A stretch of DNA of 64,000 bases from Pisolithus tinctorius (lineage: Eukaryota; Basidiomycota; Agaricomycetes; Boletales; Pisolithaceae). A program made the position numbers and the translations under genes. A model generated the notes under the pieces. The model was not told the DNA's origin and ran no database searches. It saw only the letters and a program-made list of their open reading frames with translations. This document shows positions 24,582 through 37,400 of the stretch, piece by piece. Positions within the stretch are counted from its first letter, which is position 1; each line of letters begins with the position of its first letter. The stretch spans positions 5,580,001 through 5,644,000 of the forward strand of contig JANFAH010000002.1 in NCBI GenBank assembly GCA_024663395.1, written 5' to 3'.

Positions 24582-25200
24582 AACCTGCACAGCCACTGCA
24601 TGAAACCTCACAGCCACTGCATGAAACCTCACAGCCACTGAATGAAACCTACACAGCCACTGCATGAAACCTCACAGCCACTGAATGAAACCTACACAGC
24701 CACTGAATGAAACCTCACAGCCACTGAATGAAACCTACACAGCCACTGCATGAAACCTCACAGCCACTGAATGAAACCTCTTAGTGAGTGAATGAAACCT
24801 ACACAGCCACTGCATGAAACCTCACAGCCACTGCATGAAACCTACACAGCCACTGCATGAAACCTCACAGCCACTGAATGAAACCTCACAGCCACTGAAT
24901 GAAACCTACACAGCCACTGCATGCAACCTCTTAGTGAGTGAATGAAACCTACACAGCCACTGAATGAAACCTCACAGCCACTGCATGAAACCTACACAGC
25001 CACTGCATGCAACCTCCATATAAGGAAATGCACAGCCACTGCATGAAACCTCACAGCCACTGCATGAAACCTACACAGCCACTGCATGAAACCTACACAG
25101 CCACTGAATGAAACCTCACAGCCACTGCATGAAACCTCAGTGAGTGAATGCAACCAACACAGCCACTGAATGCAACCTCCATATAAGGAAATGCACAGCC
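24575..25200. repeat. minisatellite, 22-24-bp unit
   Basis: About 25 imperfect copies of CAGCCACTGCATGAAACCT, with CA or ACA joints. The unit alternates between GCATGAAACC and GAATGAAACC, with occasional TTAGTGAGTGAATG or CCATATAAGGAAATGCA spacers. Non-coding. Confidence 0.85.
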
Positions 25201-25216
25201 ACAGAGAGCAGAGAAA

Positions 25217-28200
25217 ATAAGCGACTGGTTGCTTATCTGGATTGAAGATGATAGGCAGTTGATTAGCAAAAAAGCAGATTGCCAAAAGATGTAGTAGACA
25301 CAGCTACTCATTGCAACTGCCTGAAAAATAGGTGACCGGTCGCTTATCTGGATGCAAGGGAAGTGAAGTAGCAAGAAGGCAGTTGACTACTCAGTGCCTA
25401 GTGACAGCTGGGAAGAACAAGCTGATTATCCAGACAAGTCAGACACTAGTACTGAACACAACTAACACAGCCACTCATTGTGACTGCCTGCAAAATAGGT
25501 GACCAGTTGCTTATTTGACTTGTGGCAGAAAGTAAGAAAACCACTGACCAGGCTGAAGGTAGTTGCCTAATTTGGACATCCAAATGGGGATGACACACCA
25601 ATTGGGTAGTTTAGGGTGGGTAGAGCCAAATAAATAAAGCTGACTGTGGGAAATTTTCCCCTTTACATCTCTGCTTCTTACCACCACCATCTACCCCACC
25701 ATGCCCAACTATGTCTGTGCCACCTGTGAAGACACCTTCTCCACCAAGAGTACCTACATAGCTCACAGCAAGAAGTGCTCTTCCAAGGCCACCATCCACC
25801 TGCCCCACACCAACCAGACCATTGAGTTGCAAAGGAATGACATGGGTGATTTCATTTGTAACTGTTCTGCCCTTGGCTGTCCCAAGCCCTTCAAGTATGC
25901 CAGCAACCTCAAGTCTCATATCAAGAAGGCTGGTAGTACATGGAAGGGGCCAGAGATACAGGTGAGCAGTGGTGGGAAATAGTTTCCTTATTTGGAAACA
26001 ACTCTGAACATGTTAACAGGGTAATCTACCCATGGGCAAATTTGACTTGGTAAGTGGCTTCATCCACCAAAAAAATAAGCGACCGGTCGCTTATCTGCCC
26101 TTCACAGACCCATGGACAAGGGATTGGAGCTGGACCTAGCAAGGACTTGGTAAGTGGCTGGCCCAAGCCAGAATAAGCGACCGGTTGCTTATTCTGCCCA
26201 ATGTCATTATAGCATGAAGATATCAGTGAGAGTGACAGTGGAGATGTGAGTACCAAGCTTATGGCCATTGGTGACAATGGGATGATGGATGGTCATGGCA
26301 CACCAGTTCCATCACAGGTCCATTGGATCCCCAGTGAGTAGATGTGTTGCATCTGTCTATCCATACCCCACAGTGCTAAACAGGGAAACAGATAGCAGAG
26401 GATTTTGGGAAGATCCCATCTCCTCAGCAGTTGATCCCACAAGATGAAATCATGCATTCACCCCCACCACCAGCAGTGAGTGTCATTGCTTCCCCACAAA
26501 TAAGCAACCGGTCGCTTATCCATGGACTGGGAAACCATTCCAGGGTGATGTAAGGATGGTGTCACCTACAGCCAACAAGTCAGCCCCTCCCCCCAAATCC
26601 CCACAAGCACCAGCATCACCATTACCATCTCTCATAGTGAGTCTATCAGAGTCAACTTGCTGCAACTAGACTCAAGTTCCTTCAGTCTGCAATTCAAGCC
26701 CACAAACAAAACACTGGTGACGTTGCACCATCTTTGGTGTCATTGACCAAGACTCCAGGACTCATCACCAATGAGTTTTTGAGTTCACTGGATCTTGCAG
26801 TGAATGCAGAGTTCCACTTCCTGGTCTGCCAAGTCTGTCAGATGGCATTGGGGGTGGGGGATGTCAAGAGTCATCTAGCAAAGATTCATGGGAGACGGTC
26901 AACCTACAGTGACATGACCCTGAAGCTGATGTTGATCTCATTGGAGGTGGCTGAAAAGTTGCCCACTGGCATCAGAGGCCCTAGAACAATGGTCCATGGT
27001 TTGAAAGTCCATGATGCCATGGCTTGCAGTCACTGTTCTTTTCTGTCCAGGTCAACAGATTATCTAAGGAAACATCATTCCAAAGATCACTCAATGGAAC
27101 CACGACCAAGAAATTGGAGGGCTTGCAAAGTCCAACAGCTGAAGCAAGGCACAGGGGACCTGCAGGCACTCTGGGAGGTCGAGGATCATGCAGAAAGGCC
27201 AAGTCAGCCATCAGGCCAACAGGCTCTGGTGGACTCTTTGCTCAAAGAACTGGAGCCCACACTGGAGGTGGTCCAAACACCCCTGGATGGTCGCATGGTG
27301 AGCCCCTGGTTACTGACAACACAATGGCATGAGAACATTGCTGGCAAGAATGTCAAACTGCTACGGAGCTGGGTTTCCCTACCCAAGGACAATGATGGGG
27401 ATGTCCCTGGACTGAAGCTTGCAGTGCAAGCATACTATAGGAAGGCCCTCTCCCTGCTAGACCATACACATGAACTGGTCCTGAAGAGATTGCATTCACC
27501 TGACCCCACCAAAAAGTAAGCAGCCATGCCAGCTCATAAATAGGCGACCGGTCGCTTATTCTTTCCATCCACCAGTGGCATTTCCAACACACCCTTCCAC
27601 AAGCACCTCCATGAGGCCACCATGAAACAATACATCATCCCAGTGGTTGCTCTGCTGGCGATGTTGATCAGACAACAACATGCTGGAGGATCATTCTCTG
27701 GGTCAAACCCCAATATCATGGAGCTGCTTGCAGTGCTCCGCATGGGGGATGAGGAAGGACCAGAGGCTTTACAGATCATCCACCAGCTGCTCTTTGAGGT
27801 TTGGAGCACAGCATGGAAGCCTCAAGGGGAGAGGGAAATTGTGGACCCCACAGAAAGGTGTCTGGCCCTTCTGACTCTTGGGGAAGATGGTGGATTCAAG
27901 GAGCCACACCTAGTCACTGGGATCATAGCCAAGTTGGAGTATTGCATGCGACTCACATTCCTCCAAGAGATTCACCACCGCACACAGTCAGACCCCCAGA
28001 GCGAGGACCTGGACCACTGCCTGGATCTGGGAAGCTTCTTTGTGGAAAACACCCAGTATACCTTCTCTCGTCTACGTTCTCTTCAACACAGGGCAAGTTC
28101 CCTGTCATACGATACCATGAGCCTTCCTCAGGTGTGGTGGACAGACACCAAGACCTGGAAGACGATGCTCTACCGAGGGGAGCAGGTGGACTTTGCAGAT

Positions 28201-31200
28201 CTCTGCAAGGTCTTTGAAGAGACAGAGGCAAAGCTGGTAGAGGCTTGGGAGCAGGGGGTGCTGATGGGTGAGGATATCCGAGTGGACTATGACAAGATTG
28301 CAGAGGACCTCATCAACAAGGATGTCGGCTACTCCTTCCTGTCAGATGTCAGAAATCCAGAGCTTGGCAGTCGAGGCCGACTGGTCAGGCACTTCCTTGA
28401 AGATGAGGAAACTTTTGCCCACTTTGCCATGGTACGGCAGGGAGGTATTGTATGGAATGTGGGTGCCCTCCAAGCTTGGTTGAAGAAGTATGCAGAGCTG
28501 CAAAGCCTGCTCCTATTGAGGGCACAGATGCTCAGTGGTGCACCAAGTCGTGGCACAGAGCTCACTGCGATGACCTATCGCAACACTCAAACCCGGCCGA
28601 CACGAAACCTGGTAGTCCTGGGCAAACACGTGTCACTGCTTTGCCAATACCTCAAGACCACGGCATTGACAGGGAAGGACAAGCTGATCCCTCATGCCTT
28701 GGATGCCATCACCAGCGACATCTTGGTACAGGACTTGGCCTTGGCACGACCCTTTGCAGAGATTGCAGCCAAGGCATGCTTCCCAGACAGGCCAGAGGTG
28801 GTGGACCTGTATCGAAACCATGTCTTTGTCAACTATGATCGCCTCTTTGACTCCAAGGACCTGTCATTGATCATGAGCAGGCACAGCCTTCCCATCATGC
28901 ACTTTGGGCTGACGATCAACTCATGGCGACACATCCAAACAGCATGGAAACGAAAACTTGGCTGTGCAGTGGAGGATGTGATAGAGATGGACAGGGAAGA
29001 CAATGTGGAAGCCCTGCAGGCAGGCCATAGTCGGTCTACAGAAAACCGAGTGTATGGGATCAGTGTGGAAGCTCTGGCTGGAGCTGCAGAGGATGTGCTA
29101 CCTGCATACCTCAATGCCAGCATGGAATGGCAAAGGCACTGCCAGGTGCCAGTCAGTGGCCAGTCAACATCATACAAGACTGCACAGGCACACCCCCCAT
29201 CACCACCCCCATCCCCAGCTGCTCCACCAGCACCTGAGCCCAGGGAAAACAAGCGACCGGTCGCTTATTCCATGCCAACCGAGGCAGTCCAAAAGGCCAT
29301 GGTAGATGCAGTGGTGGCCAAACTGCCATCCACAGATGAGATTGCGACCAAGGTGATGGACAAGCTGATGCCTGCACTGAAGGGAATGTTGCAGGAGGTG
29401 TTTCAATCCACCACAGGAGGTCCATCAGAGAGGACAGACAAAGGGAAAGGGAAGGAGAGGGAGAGGGAGGAAGAGCAAGGGCAGAGTACCAGTCATGGTT
29501 GGTAACACCCATGTCAGATGATTGTCAGAAATTAAATCCATTCTAGCCAAGGCCCAGTCTGGAATAAGCGACCGGTCGCCTATCTGGGACCACAGCGACA
29601 TTGAACTTGAGCAGACAGACATACATGGTAAGACCAGACAAAACATTTGCCAGTAGATGAGTCCCTAACATGGCCTTTCACAGTCCAGTCTGCAGAACCC
29701 AGGACAAGTGGCCAGTCAGCTACCTTGGATCAAGCACTGCAAAAGATGCAGGGCCTACTGAAGAACCCATCAGCAAGTTGGAAATCAGAGGAACAGCATG
29801 TCTGCATGGCAACAGTACTCAAAGGTGAAACAGACCTGGTAGCAGTGCTGGGTACTGGAGCTGGCAAGTCCATGCTGGCGATCATTCCAAGCATGGTGCA
29901 ACCAAAGGAAGCCACAGTGCTGGTCTTGCCTCTAAATTCTCTGATGCTGGACTACCAACGACGACTGGAGGAGTTCAGAGTGCCATACCAAGTCTATGGA
30001 GCAGACAAACCCTTGAGCTCATCCACCAATTTGATTCTAGTCACAGCAGACAGGGCATTGACACCACAGTGGAGGTCTGCCCTGGCGATGCTGAACCAAA
30101 GCAAGAAGGTGGCCAGGCTGATATTTGACGAGGCCCACATTCCACTGATGTCCAAAGACTATCGCATGGCATTCCAAAGCATCCACCAACTACGAAGCAT
30201 CCCGATGCAGCTAGTGCTGTTGAGCGCCACCCTTCCAAGTTGGAGCATGGAGGAGGTGAAGACCACATTCCAGCTGGTGCAGCAAACCGAGGTCATCCGA
30301 CAAAGTACAGACCGACCAGAACTGGGGTATCACTTGGAAAGGGTGGCAGTCCACTCCATGGCCCGACGAGTGGCAGAAGTGTTGGAGGAGGAAGGCTCAC
30401 TCTGGGAAGAAAGGGACAGAGCCTTGGTGTTTGTGACATCCATAGCAGCTGGTCAGCATCTATCGCACATGACAGCATATCCATTCTACAATGGAGACAA
30501 GGGGACTTCTGACAAGGACCGACGATGGATGTACCAACAGTGGATCAAGGGATTCTCCAAGGTTCTAATTGCGACCACTGCCTTCAGCGCTGGGAATGAC
30601 TACCCTCACGTGCGGACAGTCATACACATGGACCGACCATTTGACATGGTGGACTACATCCAAGGACAGGGCAGAGCAGGTCGAGATGGGCAGGCAGCCA
30701 ACTGCTATACGATCATTCCACCGACATCGACACTACCCAACATACAGACCATGGGGCTGGAAGGGGAGGCCAGATGGGCGATCTATGAACTACTGTATTG
30801 CTATGGGCCAAGGAGATGCCTGCGGTTTGGGATGACGCTGTTCAATGACAGCAAAGGGGTAGGTTGTTGGATGGAGGATGGAAAGGAGAAATGCTCTGTC
30901 TGCCTAGAGGAACCAGGACACGACCCACTGGACATACAGGTTGCTGGGACAGCAAGACTCAAACAGCAGGCTATGAAATCGATGGAGGGTCGATTGATGG
31001 AAAGACCAGGCACTCTGAAGACTAGCTTTGACAGTGCAGTGGTACAGGCAAGACAACGACGAGGGAAGGAAGAGATGAAACGATTAGAAGAGGGGGACAA
31101 AATACTGGCAGCATTGGAAAGCTTTGAGGGGTGCTGCAGTCTGTGCAGAGTGTCGAGGGAAGGTGGGATGGAGCGACATGGGATCAGAGAATGCCCACAT

Positions 31201-31928
31201 CTGGATGGGGATGGATGGAGGGAATATGTGGAGTGGAGAAGGGGGCTGCAGTATGACATGCGGCACCACCGAAAGATCTGCTACATGTGCCACGTGCCAC
31301 AGGTAAATGACAAGGTGCACCCACAATTCAAGAAGGCAGAGAAGGGGAACAAGGACTGCAAGTTTGCAGACGTGGTGGCACCTGCAGCATATGGGATCTA
31401 TCGGAACGAGGAGTTACGAAGGGAAGCAGAGAAAAAGTTTGGGGAAAGCTGGGGGGAGGGTGGAGTGTATTTGAAGTGGTTGATGGGGCGACCAAGGCAA
31501 GGACATCACAGCAACTTGATTGACCTGATCATGTGGTATCATGAGCATTCACAGACATGAATAGAAGAGCAGGGATTTGTACAGGTGACAGTGACAGGGA
31601 CTGGGAAAAACAAGCGATCAGTTGCTTATCTGGAACAGCGATGGAACTGCTACTAGCAAGCTCAAAGCAGAAAAAGGAAAGACAGACCAGTGACTAAGGA
31701 CAACCACTAACTGGCAATGACTGACTACCAACTGACAACTGGTAGGAAACATGGACAGACTACAGATGGCAAGTATGAGTATAGAAAATAAGCAACCGGT
31801 TGCTTATCTGGACTGGTGAAAGAGATGATACTGGTGAGTGACAAGTGACTACTACTGACTACTGACTGGTGACTAGTAATGACAGAATACCGACTGGATG
31901 ACAAGAAAATAAGTGACCAGTTGCTTAT
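25217..31928. repeat. twelve dispersed copies of a 20-bp palindrome
   Basis: Consensus ATAAGCGACCGGTCGCTTAT, its own reverse complement. Copies start at 25217, 25328, 25495, 26075, 26173, 26500, 27540, 29249, 29564, 31610, 31788 and 31909, each 20 bp. The copy at 26075 is perfect; that at 31788 is a different perfect palindrome (ATAAGCAACCGGTTGCTTAT). Others differ by one to four bases, mostly C/T or G/A. Three lie upstream of the zinc-finger/RecQ gene and three downstream. Five lie inside short introns, and one (29249) lies in the open frame as NKRPVAY. Right flanks often read CTGG. I saw no copy elsewhere in the window. Confidence 0.92.
25701..31560 (+). CDS. OrsD-type zinc-finger plus RecQ helicase protein
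   Basis: Large multi-exon gene. Exon 1 (25701-25961) encodes two Cys/His fingers (YVCATCEDTF ... HSKKC, and CNCSALGCPKPF ... LKSHIKK). Exons 26020-26049, 26108-26149 and 26213-26245 are tiny and phase 0; exons between 26.25 and 26.65 kb are uncertain. The main body runs to 27515, then 27576-29501, 29596-29627 and 29684-31560. It has an OrsD/DUF3505-like part (FLVCQVCQMAL ... HLAKIHG, then ACSHCSFLSRSTDYLRKHH), a long middle region, and a RecQ helicase: Walker A LGTGAGKS, DEAH box, SATLP, and QGQGRAGRDG. A Cys-rich tail (CSVCLEEPG, CYMCHVPQ) follows. The helicase motifs look intact. OrsD plus RecQ proteins are typical of fungal mobile or subtelomeric DNA; the role here is inferred. Confidence 0.85.
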
Positions 31929-32035
31929 TTGGACTACCGACTACCAACACATGAGACATGACAAGCAACTAGCGACTAGTGACTACAGACTAGGGAAAGT
32001 AATGGCAAGTCAACTGGGATGATAACTGGGAAATA

Positions 32036-33501
32036 ACCCGTGAGTCAACCGCCGTGAGAACCCCCGCAAGAACCCCGGTAATTGACCCCGAGATAACCCC
32101 CGGACCCCCCCCGCCCCCGCCCCCCGAGTGAGAGTGGTGTTGGTAGTAGTGTTGGTAGTGAAAGTGTAGTGTTCGAGGTTTTTAGTAGTAGTAGTAGTTG
32201 TTGTAATGGTAATAGTAGTAGTGAGGGTAGAGTAGTTGGTAGTAGGAATAATAGTGTAGTGTGGGATGTTTTTGGTAGTAAAGTTGGTAGTAGTGTGGGT
32301 AATAGTAATAGAGTAGTGTGGGAAGATTTTGGTAGTAGTGGTAGTAGTGATGGTAGTGGTAGTAATAATAATGGTAGTATAGTGAGTAGTGTTGGTAATA
32401 GGAATAGGGTAATGTGGGATGAAATGTGTAGAAGAAGTGGTAGTGTAAGTAGTGTAAGTAGGGGTAGTGGTAGTGGTAGTAGGAGTGGTAGTAATGGTAG
32501 TGTAGTATGTGATGTTTTTGGTAGTGGTAGTGGTAGTGATAATAATGGTAGTAAAGTTGGTAGTAGTGTTGGTAATAAGAATAGAGTAAAGTGGGAAGAA
32601 ATTGGTAGTAGTAGTAGGAATGGTAATGGTAATGGTAGCATAGTTGGTAGTAGGAATGGTAGTGTAGTGAGGGAGGAAATTGGTAGTAGTGGTAGTGTAG
32701 TGTGGGAAGAAATTGGTAGTAGTAGTGTAGTTAGTGTAGTTGGTAATAAGAATATGGTAGTGTGGGAGGAAATGTGTAGTAGTAGTAGTAGTGTTGTAGG
32801 TAGAATTTGTAGGGTAGTTGGGAATAGGATTAGTGGTAGTAATGGGAATAAGAGTGTAGTGTAGTTGGAAATGTGTAGTGTTGTTGGTAGAGTTGGTAGT
32901 AGGAATAGGGTAGTTTTTGGGGAGATGGGTGGTAGTGTAAGTAGGGTAAGTAGGGTAGTGTGTGATAGTAGTAGTGTTGTAGGATGTGTAGTTGGTAGGA
33001 ATAGGATAGTGTAGGAAATGAAGAGTAGTAGTAGTAGTAGTGTAAGTAGGGTAGGTAGTGTAGTTGGTAGAAATGGGAATAGGAATAGGGTAGTGTGTTT
33101 GATGATGTGTAGTGTAAGTAGGGTAGGTGGAGTAGTTGGTAGAGTTGGTGATAGGAAAAGGAATAGGATAGGAATTGGTAGTAGTAGGATAAGTAGGGTA
33201 GGTGGTGTAGTTGGTAGAGGTGGGAATAGGATTAGGAGTAGGATAGTGTGGTTGGTAGTAGTAGGGTAAGTAGGATAAGTAGGGTAGAGTAGGTAGAGTA
33301 GGTAATAGGAATAGGAATAGGGGTAGTGGTAGTAGGAATTAGGATTAGGGATGATTTTTTTTTTGTAGTAGAGTAGGTAGTAGTAATAGGATTAGGATTA
33401 GGGATGATTTTTTTTTGTAGTAGAGTAGGTAATAGGAATAGGATTAGGATTAGGAGTGATAGTGTAGTAAGTGAAGTTGGTAGTAGGATTAGGGGATTAT
33501 A
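32036..33501. repeat. C-rich block, then a 1.3-kb almost cytosine-free tract
   Basis: From 32036 to 32126 the + strand is C-rich with long C runs. From 32175 to 33501 I count only one C (32639) in about 1,327 bases. The tract is made of GGTAGTAGT, GGAATAGG, AGTGTAGTG and, near the end, GGATTAGGATTAGG units. The ORFs on both strands here (231 and 198 codons) are low-complexity products of this composition. The tract abuts the inner end of the right inverted arm. Confidence 0.9.
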
Positions 33502-34131
33502 CAGCCCCTGGGGGAATTATAATTACAAACTCCCGACCATAATTTGGGGGAAATAATGCTGGGAGTCGATAGATATGTCCATTGGGATGTCCCAGGTGAA
33601 ATTTGAATGAAATTGGCGGTCGGAAAAAAAATCTACAGGGGGTAGAAGTATGGTCAGACCACAAAGTGGTATCTCTTTGGAAATACTTCTGGGAGGCTGG
33701 AAATCATTTCCATTGTCTTCAGTGGCATTGATAACACCCAGGACATCCATCCCTGGCAAGCTGGCACCCCCTCCTGATGTTACTGGATCACCATCCCTGG
33801 GGTATGAGGAGGGGATCAGGTATGTCGATGAAACAAATATGGGGACCTTTGTAACACAATTCTGATGGTCTTGTAATGTCATACAGATGGGGTAGACATG
33901 GTTCAGACAGCCAGATCGATCTCTGAAATTGTTTTGATGGAGTGAACATGGGGAGGGGGGGGTAACATATCTTACATGGATATTCTGACACCTAGGAATG
34001 CTGCAACCATTGTCATCATCTGTTGTGACTTTCAGGCCCTCCAGGACAACCATTCCTGACAAGCTTTCATGCTTGCTAAACTTTACAGGATAAGAGGAGG
34101 GGAATGACACATAGGGTCCTTTCTGGTGTGA
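33498..34131 (-). repeat. inverted repeat, right arm (~630 bp)
   Basis: Reverse-complement copy of 23457-24119. The inner edge GGATTATACAGCCCCTGG faces the left arm. On the outer side similarity to the left arm ends near TGGTGTGATCC (about 34131). Weak similarity to an internal unit continues beyond this (SLHQNNSRS frame). Confidence 0.8.
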
Positions 34132-34416
34132 TCCAAATGGTCCTGCCATGTCATTCAAGTGGCACAGGCATGGTATGGACAGCTGGATTGATCTGGAATT
34201 GTTTTGATGGAGTGAAGCTGAAGAGGGGGGTTCACCTTGGGGCCAGGTATCATCCCAAGATGCCAAACATGTTGCTACCTGATCAGACTACACTAGGCAA
34301 CACTGGGATTCAGTTCCACAGGAACAGGAACCACAATCTATCTCAACATTGCATTCATCACTTTCTCCCTCTGTACCCATATCCTTGCCTTCCCCCCCCC
34401 ATCCCTCTGCTTCCCT

Positions 34417-37400
34417 CTATGAGGTGGCCTTGCCTCTTCTTGCTGGAGGCTTTCGAGCATTCTTTGCCTTTGATGACTTCTTAGTCTGTGCCTCTTTCAG
34501 CCTCTGCCTTTCTAAGATGAGGGCCTTGCTAGCCAGCAGTTCGTCATATCCCGCATGCTCCAGGAGCTCCATCTGCAGTGCATTCCTGGGCTTTACCACT
34601 CGAGATGCTCGTCTCCTGGCCTGTTGCTGTTCCTTCTCGGTGGAGATCCCCTTGATCTTGTAGAACTTGGGATTTGTCACCAGAACCACCTTCTCACCCT
34701 CCACCCGCCATGTCTTCCCAGGACTCTTTTCACTCCCTTTGGTCGCATCAGGTAATGTCTGAAGGACAGAAAATATCCTGCCAAGGTGGTCCAGCACCTC
34801 AAACTCCTGCAGAGGTGTCCTGTTCTTCATCACCTGGTGATACTCCCAAATATAGCCAGGCTTCATCCAGAAGACATTCCATGGTGACCTCCGTGAAGGT
34901 TGTCCCACTGTGGGTCCTGGGAAAAACAGGTTGACCCTCTCTGCAAAGCTTGACTGTCGGCGACCAGCCCCTCCACTCCCTGCTATTTCTGCATTGCAGG
35001 CCTTGAATTCACAGGCACGTATCGTCCTGAAGGTCTGGTTCAGAGTCCAACTCTGAATGGCATCTTCCAAAGATGTTGGCTCTGGTTTTCCCTCTGAACC
35101 TGTCAGCCAAGTCACATCCAACTGGATCCAAAGCTGACAGGTAAACAGAACGAAAAGTTTCCCTACCACTGGCCCCAGACTGGACAGTTGGGCTGACCAC
35201 TTCCAGTCCTGCATGATCAACCAAGGCTGCAGTTGGATGGTCCTTGTCAATTTGGCCCATGTCGGTCTGCTGCCAATGGGAAATTGTTCCACTTCGTCCA
35301 GAGGGGGAATCCTTGGCCAGGCAGGTCGTCCATCACCCCTCTTCAACTTTCCCTCCATCAGCTTGAGCACCTCCAGGTCATCATGATCCTGAACTTCTGG
35401 AAGATGGGGGACATGATGCAAGTCTAGGTCCAAAAGGAAGAACATTCCCAACCGCTCACACACCCCGGAGACCTGCAGAAGGGCCATGGACTCTCTCACA
35501 TGGAAGTCGAGGATTATTGCAGTGGTGGACGTGCACCGAATCATGTGGCAGATGATGCCAGTCAGAATCCCAAGGTTGGGCGGTTCCAGTTCCTTGAGAG
35601 AGATCTGAGCCAACTGGAGGGCCCTGATGCGTCCAGCCATAAATTCCAACCAGACTTTGGTCGGGATCCAGAGAATAGGATTGGAGGCTAAAAGCTCTTC
35701 CATCTGCAAAGATGGAAGCATCAGATATGAGCATGATCAAGCTTGCAAATGCATCACCCTTTGTGGCACCACCAGTATTGCCTGCTCCACTGCAGCCCCA
35801 CTCATCCTGTACTCGTCTCGCACCCCATATGACCTCTTCTTTGCATCTCCAGAATACATGTTGATGGCCTGCATGCATTCCCCGATGAAGTCGTTGTTCA
35901 GGGCATAAGCATCCTTGTCCATGACAAAGGTGGGGCTGTTGTCGTTGGGTCGGATCACCTCGTAGGCCAGATTATAAGCACTTCTGAATGCGATGTGAGT
36001 TTGCCTCGCTCGTTCCTGTGACATCTCTGCTTGGATCCCCCCATACCGTCCAAGCATGCAAGTGTGGTGGGCATTTCCTCGCAAATATCCACCTGCCCCA
36101 AAGGAAGCTTCCAGGGCATCCAGTCTCCACAATCCCACGAGCTTTTCGTCACATGTGGGGTGAATGCTGATTCCCAAGTCGACCAAGAGCTCCCCATTGG
36201 CCCTGTCTACCATGTAGGACCAATCCAGAGCTGGAAGTCCATGGAGGAGAGCTTGGACCGGCGTTTGAACCGCTCCTGACAGGGTGGTTTTCGTCCACAA
36301 CTTGATTCCCTTGCATTCCAGGACGAAGAAGAAGGAACCATAGTTTGCAAATCGTGAAGGGTCCTCTCGGATGATTGCTTCCATGGTCTTCTGGATCTGC
36401 TTCAACACTTGCATAGAAAAGGGGACCGCTTTTGGCCGACCAGCCTTCTTGGTTTTGCCACCCTTTCGTGCCTTGAACTGCACTTCCTTCAGAGTGAGAG
36501 AGACGTATGGTGCACTCGAAACATCTGCATGTGCACGGATCGCTGGAAGTAGGACATGCTCCCAGAAAAAGTCGAGGACCTCCTTTGGGATGCGATTGGC
36601 ACGCTTGTGTGTCATCTCATCCCTGTGGATCATCCTGGGGAAGCAAATGTAGACATTCATGGTGCCAGCAGCATTGCTCAAGGCACCAAAGACTGTGTGA
36701 GGTACTCCACACAGAGGAAATGCCATGGTCAACCATTCGGTACGGTTTCTGATGGCACTGGAATCTGCCTCTGACTGAGGCACGAGGATGTCGACATACA
36801 CATGATTGTGCTTGTGCATAGGAGCCTTTTCCTCGACGATGGGACCAAGGTAGATGGGTAGCGGTGTGTTGAACTGCAGGGAATGCGTCACCCATATGAG
36901 ACTGTCGATGTCCACGGTGACTTCCAACTCCTCTGGAGTCACCAACTTGTGATCCAGCTCCAGGTCCAGGCAGATGTGACGTCCATCCTCGTGCCGCCCA
37001 TTCACAAAGGTGTTCACGAGACGTTCTGAGGTGCTCGAGCCAATCTCGATCATCTGAGAGGCACCCAGTATGACCACATCATCCACATGGACTCTTGATG
37101 GATGGGGCACCTGCCGGGCGAGAGAGTAATTTCCTGTAATGAAGTGATCAGAAGAGGGCACCAGGGCAGAATATGAGCACTCACCAGTAACATGGTCGCC
37201 GATTTGATGAGAAGACTGGTAGTTAGCTGGAACACCCACTTGGAGGATATGGTCTGACAATCTGATGGGGGGACCCAAGTAGAACATCTGGTTGAAGGAA
37301 CTCAGCAGACGATAGCCATAATCTCGAAAGGATGTCCACATCCCAGGCCGATAGTAGGGCTCCTCCACGATCTCGTTGCAGTTGCGGTCCTGGTGCAAGC

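Larger units (their letters stand above)
23457..34131. mobile_element. inverted-repeat-bounded segment with zinc-finger/RecQ gene (~10.7 kb)
   Basis: The two arms enclose the minisatellite, the palindrome set, the OrsD/RecQ gene and the C-free tract. No transposase was recognised between the arms and no target-site duplication was resolved. The Ulp1-like gene just outside may belong to the same mobile unit. The arms could also be two independent copies of another repeat, since a third, short relative of the inner end lies near 62.5 kb. Confidence 0.5.

Noticed and set aside
24575..25200. Possible CRISPR array
   Set aside because: The short repeats have no unique spacers; it is a eukaryotic minisatellite.
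32045..32864. Long ORFs on both strands (198 and 231 codons)
   Set aside because: Pure low-complexity products of the C-free tract (Leu/Pro on one strand, Ser/Gly on the other); no codon bias or domain.
33523..34266. 247-codon ORF in the right inverted arm as a protein gene
   Set aside because: The left arm has a similar ORF, but the two differ in frame near the inner end and no domain is recognisable, so a conserved protein is not supported.
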